From Heracleum sosnowskyi (taxonomy: Eukaryota > Streptophyta > Magnoliopsida > Apiales > Apiaceae), in the NCBI GenBank assembly GCA_030848705.1, contig CM061236.1:136825970-136889969 (forward strand): a stretch of DNA of 64,000 nucleotides. The letters are read 5' to 3'. This document shows, piece after piece, positions 11,901-21,786 of this stretch. Position 1 is the stretch's first letter. Each line of letters opens with the position of its first letter. Both the position numbers and the translations under genes were made by a program. The notes under the pieces are model-generated. The model was given only the letters and a program-made list of their open reading frames with translations, was not told the DNA's origin and did no database searches.

Positions 11901-12471
11901 AAACCTTGATAAACTAGAATCTGTTCAGATGATTTACCACAGAGGCTTGAAGAAGGAGTTTTTATTATATTTTATGGCTGATGGCAGAGTTTATAGAATT
12001 GGAGAAGATGATATTCGTCTGAAATTCTGGGAAGAGCTAGAGTATGTTCTATATCTCCTGAAGATCAAAAATAGAAATACTCATAATGCTGCTCTGGTTT
12101 TAAAAGACAGAATGATGAAATCGAAAGTCCTTTTTGGAGGAAGTGTTTCCAGTGCTTATATTCCTAAGTACAGAGATGCACATGGAAAGTTGGTGGAAAT
12201 GAAGAAAAATAGTGCTAGATTCAGGACTACACTAGATAAGAAAGTTCTAGAGTTCAATCTAGAGTCTGATAAGGCTTTTTATATCAGGCTTGGCAATGAA
12301 ATGAACAAGAACAACATCTATTCTTTAAGGGCTGCCATTTATCAAATTGGTGAAGATGAACCAGAATTGAAGGAGCTGAAGAAGGATATGATTGCTGAAC
12401 TAGATCGAGCCGAGAGAAAGTTACTGTCAGATTATATCAGGACTGTACCTGATATCCAAGAAATTCAGTAA
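8965..12471 (+). pseudogene. Third ORF of element A (about 1168 codons, one internal TAG)
   Basis: This occupies the env-like position of Sireviruses. The ATG at 8965 opens a frame that runs to TAA at 12469-12471, interrupted only by TAG at 9916-9918; nothing else stops it between 9919 and 12471. The first 317 residues form a compact, apparently globular domain similar in style to uncharacterised plant-transposon-associated domains. A strongly basic patch (KKKLKKRR) follows the TAG and could be a nuclear signal. Next comes a long acidic, Asp/Glu/Ala-rich region, a probable coiled coil around 10780-11080, and a C-terminal domain (about 11900-12440). B shares this last domain (YFMxDGxV, LRAxIYQIxED, LLSxxx). 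I see no signal peptide or clear transmembrane helix, so I do not call it an envelope protein. The function is unknown. Confidence 0.75.
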
Positions 12472-12623
12472 AGTCTGACTGTAAGTTTTTATGTTTTCTG
12501 TTCTAAGTTAAATTTAAACTCTGTTTTAAAATTAAACTCTGACATATTTTAAACACTGCATTTGTTATATGTTTTGACATCATCAATTATCTGTTTAACT
12601 TGTACATTTTTATTATGCACAAG

Positions 12624-12634
12624 TTGGGGGAGAT
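12624..12634 (+). other. Polypurine tract of element A
   Basis: TTGGGGGAGAT abuts the 3' LTR and is identical to the tract of element B at 60613-60623. It is the expected plus-strand primer site. Confidence 0.85.
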
Positions 12635-13178
12635 TGTTAGATATAATTGCTGACGTTTATTCATCAGTGTTTAAGTACCAGGTACATATCAGAGTTTATC
12701 TAGAAGCCAGTCAGAGTTTGATAAAGTCTGACTGGGTGAAGAGTTCACATTGAAGCCAATCAGAGTTTGATAAAGTCTGACGTGGTGATAGTTGACTTAG
12801 CTGTCGGTGCAAAGATAAAGATTCTAGAAGCAATATATTCTGAAGATGGAAAGAAGCAGAATATATTGATACAGCTAAGGAAACGGAATAGAAGACCGAA
12901 GCAATCCTTAATTGATATGAATTGTATAGCTAATTTATAGGAGTATCAATTAGATAAGGATTGTATGTAGCTGTGTACTATATAAACACAGATAGGTTAT
13001 CCCTAGAAGGGATGCGATTATTGAAATATTATTCTTGTAACCTAGTAGCTCTTTGTGATTCATTAACATCATAAAGAGAGAAACTGTTAATATAATTACA
13101 GTTTGTTGATTTATAAAAAGTGTTCTTGATTGTTATTCTCATATACATACTTGATTATATTGTGTATTCGGCCTAACA
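12635..13178 (+). repeat. 3' LTR of element A
   Basis: It is 544 bp and differs from the 5' LTR at four sites, all transitions. It is followed by the target duplication AAGTT. Confidence 0.96.
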
Positions 13179-13183
13179 AAGTT

Positions 13184-13855
13184 CAACCCCCTTATCACTA
13201 TTGGGTATTTGAGTCAAATTTGAAGCATACAATGCAGTCAACTGTTAAAATTACAATGCATTCAAACTTGTAGTTCCCAATAAAGTTGCATTCTAAACCT
13301 TTTCAACTCATGAAAACTATGCAATATACTAATACCACACAATTCAACCACACCACCACATAATTCAACTATAATTCGTAATTAAAAATATCACAGTAAG
13401 AAAATATAACCGAACTATATTTTGTAACATCGAATAACACACAAACATAAATCATCACAAAACTGAAAATACAAACACTTATACCATTTTTTTCAAATAA
13501 AAACTTAAACTGATTCGTAGCTCACCATTGTATAATCTTAAATTGATACGGTTTTCATCTTCGTAGCTCACCATTTCATAATCTTAAATTGATTCGTGAA
13601 GTTATTTTCAAGACTTGAGAAGAGAAAATATGAACCCTGCTCAATTTGGGTTCATTGTGCTCAAATGGGGAAATTCGGGTTGAATATACATGTTTCATCA
13701 TTCAAAAGATTGAAATGCCCTTGCATAAACTAACAGCGTTAGACGAAATTGACGGCAGTACACACTCTCTAATTATTCTGGAAGTGCAGTATTGTAAATA
13801 AGGATTTTTGAATGTCAGTATTTCAAGTGGTCTGACAGCCAAAGTGTAAGTACAC
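13184..13855. other. Pre-existing AT-rich DNA between two LTR elements
   Basis: This is the continuation of 1-1191 before element A inserted. A local duplication of TCGTAGCTCACCATT (near 13516 and 13562) is the only structure I see. No gene is recognised. Confidence 0.5.
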
Positions 13856-14322
13856 TGTTGTTGGAGGAATTTCGTAACAACACAAAATCGGAGGTTGCTG
13901 GAATAACGACTTATGAAAATAGGGGGATTTGGGATTTTTGGATGTTTGGGGGCTGGACTTGGGAGGTGTCTCGATTTGTCTCGTATATCAGATCCCTTTT
14001 GTCAAGATACATGCGTACCAATTTATATTGGATCACGCCCACGCAGTTCTGTGCAATTGTGTTTATCCCTGAGAGACTTTATGGATACAATTAGTTAATG
14101 TGGGTAATTACATATTTTATCTTGCATTATCTTGGTGTTTCGATATCTTCCTGATTTGAAGGATATCGTTTGGAGATATTTTCCGTTTATTCGTTGATTG
14201 AGATTGATTCTTTCCTCGTTTCAGGGAGAGGATATTACTTAGTGTTCAAGTAATTAATTATTAATATTAATTAATAATTATTAAACGGAGAAATTTGGAC
14301 TATGCCAAAATGTGGCATAACA
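13856..14322 (-). repeat. LTR (3' in element sense) of the non-autonomous element
   Basis: It pairs with 16075-16541. Small open frames inside it are by-products of the LTR sequence. Confidence 0.9.
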
Positions 14323-16074
14323 ACAAGCCCCCAGTTCTTCAGTGTAGCTTGCTGTAGTGGAGAACTAAGAATTCTTCAAGCTTCTAAATTTCTTGAGTCG
14401 CTGAAAAAGCTGAAAGTAATAGGTCAATAAACAATACAGAGCACTAGGTGCCCATAATTTGTACGATGATACAAGTAGTAGACCATGCAATGACCAAGAT
14501 CTGATATATATTTTTGCCAAGGTTTCAAAAGTGTGAGTATATGCAATATCATTTTGAAATCCGTTGCGGTCTCATTGTCAAGTTAGGACCTTGGTGTTTT
14601 GTATATAGCCCGAATTGGCATACACGCTTTTCAAAATTCATTGTTCACATAAGGATGTGTATTCGTTTGTCCACGAGCCCCCGAGCTGAGGCTTTAATAA
14701 GTCAGGCTTTCAGCCCATATCATGTCCAGTCCCACACGTTTTCCTACAATCTCGCGGCATCTCCGCATTTCTTCCCGTGATCGTAGAAATGTCCCGTGCC
14801 AACCAAGAAATATCCATTTAGTGAATATAAGTTTGTCCCTGGACTCTTCTGAGAGAGCAAGGCTTTCAATCCAGAGGGTCGCTGACTCCTTCCTACAAGG
14901 GTGTAGCAGTGCAGGTCTTATAGCTTGCCCAGACTACCCTACTTGACAATTTAAGTGCGCAAATTTAAAATATTTTTGAGATATATGGATTATCGCAACG
15001 ATATATGAAAGATATTTTGAACGCAATCGAAAAATAAAATAAATATGCCCTCTAAGAATGTCGCGATATTTATTTTCTTTAAAAATAATGTCTTTTTCGT
15101 AAGAATTGTCTTCAAAAATTATGCGTCTCGCATAAATATTTTTTTTCGTAAATATGCAGCTCGTTCAATATTGTAAAATATCCGTAATTCTCCAAAATAA
15201 AAATATCGAACGATAATTTCTAAAATATATGTGCGAATCTCGGAATAATTTTACAATCAAAATAAAATATAACTCGCACGAATTTTGAGTAATAAATATT
15301 TTTTGGTAAAAAATAATTTTCGTATGCATGCATCACCTAATATTTGATAAATAATATGCATAAATTTAAGATAAGAATATAAAAACTTATCTTTATATTT
15401 TTCTGCGAGCTAGTTCCATAATTGTTTTCCAGTTGTCTTCCGGTGCGTGGCTCAAGTCGTCGGCCTTGATTTGCTTTTAATCCAGTGAATTAATCTTCAG
15501 TTTCTTCTATGGGTTCCATGACAATTTGCTTCCATTCACTCCTGTTACTTTTTTTTGTTTCTTTATTTTGTTTTCGACCGGCTCAAAGTATGTGTTTGTT
15601 TTCCTTGTATTGAAGCAGGTCCAACTCCTTGTTCATCCTCGAAAGTCAACCAGAAATTCATCTGCAGTGTGTATATTTGATTTGAATTATATATGTAATT
15701 TCACCGTGGACCCACCATTCAAAATTCCATCTCAGTTTTTGTTTACAATACATGTGAAAATCAAAAGACCACCAATTTGCTTTTATTAGTTTTTTCTTCT
15801 TCTGTTTGGCGCTGCACCTGTAGCATAATCTTTTGTTGTTTTTTTTTATCTCCCGCTTCTCTTCTTCTTCTTGATCATCCGCCGCGTTAACTCGCAATCA
15901 TAATCGGATGCAAAAAATTATGTGTGGGGATTAATAATTTAGTAAATCAAATTTAACCACTGCCTCCACCGTTCTGCTCCTCCATTAACACCGTGAAGAT
16001 CCAATATAACCCCCGGGTATTGATCGTTTGTCCTCCACAAACGACAATTTAATGCCCCTCCTTCTAGCGCCAAA

Positions 16075-16541
16075 TGTTGTTGGAGGAATTTCGTAACAAC
16101 ACGAAATCAGATGTTGCTGGAATAACGACTTATGAAAATAGGGGGATTTGGGATTTTTGGATGTTTGGGGGCTGGACTTGGGAGGTGTCTCGATTTGTCT
16201 CGTATATCGGATCCCTTTTGTCAAGATGCATGCGTACCAATTTATATTGGATCAAGCCCACGCAATTCTGTGCAATTGTGTTTATCCCTGAGAGACTTTA
16301 GGGATAAACTTAATTAATGTGGACAATTACATATTTTATCTTGCATTATCTTGGCGTTGTGATATCTTCCTGATTTGAAGGGTATCGTTTGGAGATATTT
16401 TCCATTTATTCGTTGATTGAGATTGATTCTTTCCTCGTTTCAGGGAGAGGATATTACTTAGTGTTCAAGTAATTAATTATTAATATTAATTAATAATTAT
16501 TAAACGGAGAAATTTGGACTATGCCAAAATGTGGCATAACA
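16075..16541 (-). repeat. LTR (5' in element sense) of the non-autonomous element
   Basis: It has the same 467-bp length as its partner, with the primer-site-like sequence immediately to its left. Confidence 0.9.
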
Positions 16542-16546
16542 TACAC

Positions 16547-17650
16547 GAAGTGTACTTAACTCAAAATTATATGAAAATCGACTTGATTCAATCTGAAATT
16601 ATCACAGCAAAAAATTTAACCGAAAACAATTCGAAATACTAGATTTGATAATAACTTGAAACCGATCAAAGTGGACTAATAAATTATCTGAACCAAATAT
16701 TACCCGAAATATGAGATTCGAAATAAATCCAAATTAAAAAAAATGGTGAATTGAGTTTTAGTTTAATTGTTTAAATTTTGACAAGTGATTATCCATTGTC
16801 CATATACATTGACGGTTAACCCACCTCTTATTTGTAAGCAATATACATAATCATTTCAAAAAGGGCTTTAAAGATGACCTTAAGGTTATAAGGATTTTAA
16901 GTATAAAAGTTGGGTGACATTTTTGTAATAATAGAGTAGACCCTCCGATATTTACAAAAATAGCCTTGAAGTTGTATTAGAAATGTCTTAATCTCATATA
17001 ATTTACCTAAGGTCATCATCAAGGCCATCAAACCCATAACATTATTGTTATTCAATTTTTTTTTGAAAATGTACATTACATTTAATAATAAAACTAACGT
17101 AAAAAACCCGTGCGAAGCACTGACCTGTTCATAAAATGAAATAATTTCTCACACGAACCAGTATATATATTAAAATAATTTTATAATTAAAAATATGGTA
17201 AATAATGATATTTCAACTTTATTTTTATGTTTTCATGTACCAAGTATTTTATAAATTTATTAGGTTTCAAAACAATAAGATAAGTACATATCCGATAATA
17301 TTCACATGATTACCATTAATTGCTTAAGTAATAATTTAAATTTCAACAGCGAGAAATGAATTTTTTGAAATTGATTAATTAAGTTTAATATAAATAATAA
17401 TTGTAGTATAATTGTTCATGTATAATATGAACGTTTATAAATTCATGTGATTTTAATGTAATAAAAGTAGATTTCTAAAAAATTAATCATGTATGTTAAG
17501 ACTTTTTACAAATTTTATTAATTTTTTGTATAAATGATTTAAAACTTAACCGATTTTAATATTTGATTTTTAACTAATATTAATATGTGATCTTAACCCA
17601 TCATAGAATTTACCCAAGGAGTTCAATATATTTTAATCCTTGATGAAAAT
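16547..17650. other. AT-rich intergenic DNA with a possible degenerate Helitron end
   Basis: No gene is seen. At 17107-17120 CCCGTGCGAAGCAC forms a short hairpin preceded by CTAACGTAAAAAA. Read on the minus strand, this resembles the hairpin and terminal CTAG of the Helitron end at 46601-46628, but the terminal tetranucleotide reads TTAG. It would be a decayed, inverted Helitron 3' end. Confidence 0.3.
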
Positions 17651-19090
17651 AGTTATTTATCTTTATTTATTATCGACAACGTGTTAAGTGACAAAAGAGG
17701 TGGGACAAAATGAATAAGATTTGTTATACAAAATATATACATAATATATATGAGTGGTTGTTCTACAATCAAAAAACTTGTAGGCTGTCATAGTACGTCT
17801 CATTAAGACATTTTATGTTTTATCGTTTTTTTCGTATTCACGTACTTTTGCAATCAAAAAATCAAATCAAACACTAAATTTCTGTATCATACACCAAATT
17901 TCCGAGTCTAGTAGTGGATTGCTTGTAATAAAAACTGATAAACTCAAAGAATAGCTTGAGTATAAGTGGGAGATTGTTGGGTGTTATACTGAACTATTCG
18001 TTTGAAGTATATAACATTGTCCATTTTATTGAGAATCTTGATTGCATATTATTACATTGTCTGTTTATTATATATTATGGATAATCTAGTATCAAATGGG
18101 ATAACAGAAGATTAGATTATCTGGTATTAGACAACCCACTGGAATGACTGAAGTATTATTTGGGAATAGTTTATCTTGACTATTGAATAATACTTGTATA
18201 CTTTGTGTATATTGAACATGATCAAAATATTAGAATTGTTCTTTTATTCTGACAGTTAAGAAGAACTAAGATTCTATGATATTATTATTGCTTAGGTTCT
18301 TAATTTGAATGTAGTGATTGACACTTGTATGCAATGCACATGCTTTGATTCATATAAGATGTAATTAATTATTTATTACAATATTATGTGTTGAGCAATG
18401 ACATTGCATGCAGAGTGAGATATTAATTACAAAAGGAATCCATGTCCTGATAATATTCGGGTTGATGATGTCCTCTTAAAAGCTCATAAAGATAATTATG
18501 TGAAGCCCTGCAGGCAGATTAATTTCTGACATAATTATAAGGTTGAGTGGATGATCAAGGATAAATAAGATATTAATTAAATTAATTGTCAGTGATTAAT
18601 TTAATTAATGGACATGCAATATCTTAAACCTGGGGAATTTGATAAGCAAATAATATAGGAGCCGAATTAAATAATAAAAGAATTACGGTATTAGGAACGG
18701 TAGTACAAATATTAATTCTTTAGTGGATTGAATTAATATTTAATGACATTGGGCTTGACCTGGAATGTCATTGGAAGGCCCGACCTAATTTTCCATGATC
18801 CCTACTAAAGCCTATATATATTCTCGTTCTCCTTAAAGCTGGTTACAAAAAACAGAAATCGAAATTGAGACCTAGAGCAGCCGCACGAAGCTAGGGTTTT
18901 GGAATTTCGAGGCTTTGAGGAGAGGAAACTTTGGGAGATCGAAGGCCACACTTCACTCAAAGGGGATCAAGGAATTCAGTAGAAGACGTGGAATTGAATC
19001 GCTTGCGCCGTAGCGATTAAGGTTAATCTTCTTTTCGAACTCTTTAATTTATATCATAAAACACAGCACCGTGATTTATATGTTCCAACA
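17651..19090 (+). mobile_element. 3' part of a copia-like element with its LTR (LTR 17975-19090)
   Basis: The 1116-bp LTR starts TGTTGGGTGTTATAC and ends TGTTCCAACA, so its ends form an inverted repeat. It is preceded by the purine tract AAGTGGGAGAT, as in many plant copia elements. A TATA box (CCTATATATATTC) lies near 18811. No 5' partner LTR is in the window, and the interior to the left has no coding remnant, so the left limit is a guess. The element's right edge cuts directly into the CACTA transposase frame at 19091. Confidence 0.6.
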
Positions 19091-20063
19091 GAAGACAATC
19101 TTTCCGGTCCATTAACTGGTGGCAGAAAAAGAACGAGATGAGGCGCGTCTTGCATTCCTTCTTAATAACACTGAAGTGGAACCATATGTTATGTAAGTAA
19201 TATATATATATATATATATAAGTATACTTATTATGTTGTTTTTTTTCCTTTTTCATGTCGTTTATTCTTCTGTAATGTAATTATTCTCAGGTTGCATAAG
19301 GAATATCTGGAAGAGATTTACCGAGGGAAAAAGAAGAGTGCACAGTGGTTGTTGGGAGAGCACAATCGGCTATTTGCTGATTGGTTTCAAGAAAAAGTTA
19401 GTCTACATTATTTTCCTATTTTATCACTAATTTCGACCAAGTCGTGCTTTTAATTAAAATTTACTTATATGTGTTGTGACTATGCGTGCAGGTAATTACA
19501 CAAATGAGGGAGAAAGATGAAGCCGTTTCTGAAACAGTAAGATGGTTGGCAGGCAAACCTTCATTTTCAGTGTTGACTGACGAAGGCTATGTTGTTGACT
19601 GGGTCCGATACCATACAAGGGAGCGAGATAATGCAAGGGTAGTTCAAAATAGTGGTGTGTCTTTAGTTGCTAGGACAGTCCAAGTCTCTAGCGCTAAGGA
19701 TTTAAATCCTATAGAGAGTGATTTAACATTTTATGGGGTAATCGAAGAAATATGGGATCTGGATTACCGCGCATTCAAGGCCCCTTTGTTTTTATGTAAA
19801 TGGGCAGCAAATGAAAGAGGTATCAAGTATGATGACCTTGGTTTCACACTTGTGAACTTTAGTCGAGAAGGCCACAAAAATGACAAATACGTCTCCGTTG
19901 AACAAGTCAAACAAGTATTTATATTGAAGATCCAAGTGATGCTAACTGGTCTGTTGTGCTAAAGTCGACGACTCAAGATTATCATGACGTGTACAACGAA
20001 GATATTCTCGAAGACACCACTTTCCACCCTCCCGCATTCTGCCCTAAAATCCCTATATATGAC
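19091..20063 (+). pseudogene. CACTA transposase C-terminal exons (DUF4218/DUF4216 region), 5' part
   Basis: Three exons are readable: 19091-19192, 19291-19396 and from 19492, with GTAAGT/GTTAGT donors and CAG acceptors in phase. They encode EYLEEIYRGKKKSAQWLLGE and then the DUF4216-type stretch with YGVIEEIWDLDY, FLCKWAANERG and GFTLVNFSREG, as in TNP2-class transposases. The DDE catalytic part is absent, lost with the left half. Frameshifts occur near 19135 (within the first exon) and near 19921, after which the family pattern (EDPSDANWSVV) continues in another frame up to the element C insertion. Confidence 0.8.
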
Positions 20064-21773
20064 TGTTATTCCCAGAACAACGCAACCTAGATTGTAGAAG
20101 GGGGGTTGAATACAATCTAGTTAATTTTACAAAACTTTTTCAAACCTTTTACAGTATGAATATATGAGTTGGTAAATTAACTAAGAATTGAAACAAAACC
20201 ATGAACATATATGAATTCTTCGAGTTAAAAAGACATGCAGGAGACAAGCAAACTTTTTAAACTTTTCAGGTGGGTTTCTCGGAAAAAGCCCACCTGAGGT
20301 GTATATTGAAGAATTCTCTGGTTTTGTTTTTCAACAAACTCCAGCTGCTTACACAGATGATAGAAGAGAGCCTAAATGTTTTGCATTCGGCTTTGTGCTC
20401 TCTCCACACACATTTCTATGCTACTCCACACAGTCTTATATACATCGACTGTGTGTTACAAACAAAACCTACAACATAATAAATTATTACATTTTTGTGA
20501 TCTGCTTGTTCACATGCTCGTATCAGAAACTATCCTATTCGGGAAATGCCTTCTGAAATGGTGCTTTCTGATTGAGTGTGCTGCTCTTTTCAAAAATTAC
20601 TAAGTCCATGCAATTGACCTAGCTTCCAAGCCCATGTGACATCTGCATGAAAGAGACCTCTCCTCGATAACCCGACTGTCAAGTCACTATCAGCTGAGAT
20701 AAGTGAACTTGTAGTATTCAAATAAGTCTTCATGTTTGTCAAGCTTTTCCTTAGTGTTCAGTAGAAGTTAAACTTCTAGGTAGCTGCCTTAACTCTTATT
20801 TATCCATCGAGACATAAGAGACAATTGATGACTTCACATTTCATTTGTAGGAATTTGAGCCTTCGCATATTTACAATTTTGACTCCCTATTCCATACATC
20901 TTTTGCATCTTCATCCAGCATCTTTTAGTCACGGGTATGTAATGATGATCTCTGAGACTATCCTTCATTCAACTTGCTAAAATAAAGAAACCTTCAAAAG
21001 ATTCCGTTACATAGATTTGTTTTCCATGTTGAATGAGATGAACATCAGTAGGCGTATTAATTCCATATCCGTAGAGTACCATTTTACGTCAATTATCAGT
21101 AGAAAGGTTATCTCAGAATATTCGTAGAAGTAATATTCCATAACTGTATCCATAGATAAGACATGAGATTCTTGACTGCATCCATAGATAGACCATGACC
21201 TCCTTAACCGCATCCATAGATAAAACATGACATCCTTAGCTGTTTCTGATGATCAACTTCCTTCAGCTTTTATCCGTAGATATGATGTCCCCAACTTTTA
21301 TCCGTAGATGAGATAATTTATTCATAGCTTCTATCCGTTGACGAGATAAGATGTTCTCAGCTTCTATCCGTTGATGGAATATGATGTTTTCAACTTGTAT
21401 TCGTAGATGAAATGAGATTTCATAGCTTGATCCGTAGAAAGGATACTCTTAGCTTCATCTTTAGATAAAACACCTTGTCATCTTTATTGATTCACCATTA
21501 CTGAGTTGATTAGGCAGACTTACCACTGAAACACTTGGTGCTTGATTAGACGTCCATTGGCTTGCTTCTGAAATGCTTCCTAACTTGATGACAGAATATC
21601 CTCCAATCATTTGATGTGGCTTTTAGACCTTGGATAGATAAAATGCCTTCTTGTTAGCTTCCTGATTTATCAGCTTCTGTGAACTAACTTTCTGATAATC
21701 AGCTTCGGTGTCAAAATCAAATTCTTGTCTTGAGCATTTTGTTATCATCATTCCAAATCGGTCAACCCTAAAA
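20064..21773 (-). repeat. 3' LTR of element C (left copy)
   Basis: It begins TGTTATTCCCAGAAC on the plus strand and ends CCCTAAAA where its partner ends CCCTAACA. It holds a ~30-bp periodic array at about 21065-21475 and a minus-strand TATA box near 20436-20444. Confidence 0.9.
21065..21475. repeat. Degenerate ~30-bp array around ATCCGTAGAT in the element C LTR
   Basis: About twelve copies of ATCCGTAGAT and variants (ATCCATAGAT, ATCCGTTGAT) recur with mostly 30-32 bp spacing, for example near 21148, 21178, 21208, 21267, 21298, 21335, 21365, 21397, 21429 and 21459. The equivalent arrays lie at about 30670-31075 in the other LTR and 50345-50760 in element D. Confidence 0.85.
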
Positions 21774-21786
21774 ATCTCCCCCTATT
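21774..21786 (-). other. Polypurine tract of element C
   Basis: The plus strand reads ATCTCCCCCTATT, so the element strand has a run of five G flanked by A, next to the 3' LTR. Similar CTCCCCCT runs occur at about 22037, 22068, 26421 and 26905, which could be accessory tracts. Confidence 0.75.

Larger units (their letters stand above)
1192..13178 (+). mobile_element. Element A: Sirevirus-type Ty1/copia retrotransposon with a third ORF (11,987 bp)
   Basis: Two 544-bp LTRs flank gag, pol and a long third ORF, and a 5-bp target duplication AAGTT lies at 1187-1191 and 13179-13183. The order protease-integrase-RT-RNase H is that of Ty1/copia. The large Gag with three zinc knuckles, the initiator-Met primer site, the GGGGGAGA polypurine tract and the long ORF between pol and the 3' LTR fit the Sirevirus (SIRE/Maximus) lineage. 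LTRs differ at four sites in my alignment. At an assumed 1.3e-8 substitutions per site per year this is about 0.3 million years. Stops at 7287 and 9916 make this copy unlikely to be autonomous. Confidence 0.95.
13856..16541 (-). mobile_element. Non-autonomous LTR retrotransposon, probably Ty3/gypsy derivative (2686 bp)
   Basis: Two 467-bp LTRs (13856-14322 and 16075-16541) start TGTTGTTGGAGG and end GGCATAACA, flanked by a TACAC duplication at 13851-13855 and 16542-16546. Next to the right LTR, the minus strand reads TTTGGCGCTAGAAGGAGGGG, a primer-site form typical of gypsy elements. Next to the left LTR, it reads ACTGGGGGCTTGT, a polypurine tract. The element is therefore on the minus strand. 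The 1.75-kb interior encodes no recognisable protein. I count about 18 LTR differences (near 4%), so it is several times older than A or B. Confidence 0.85.

Noticed and set aside
8965..12471. Calling ORF3 an envelope gene
   Set aside because: The position fits, but I see no signal peptide, transmembrane helix or coat-protein motif.
13858..14098. Repeated 60-88 codon frames at 13858-14098 and 16074-16317
   Set aside because: They arise because the two LTRs of the same element share sequence; they are not genes.
17975..19090. Treating the 1.1-kb LTR as a complete solo LTR
   Set aside because: A polypurine-tract-like sequence precedes it and no matching target duplication flanks it, so it looks like a 3' LTR of a truncated element.
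21065..21475. Reading the ~30-bp array as a CRISPR array
   Set aside because: Units are degenerate, spacers are not unique protospacer-like sequences, the context is a plant LTR and no cas genes are present.
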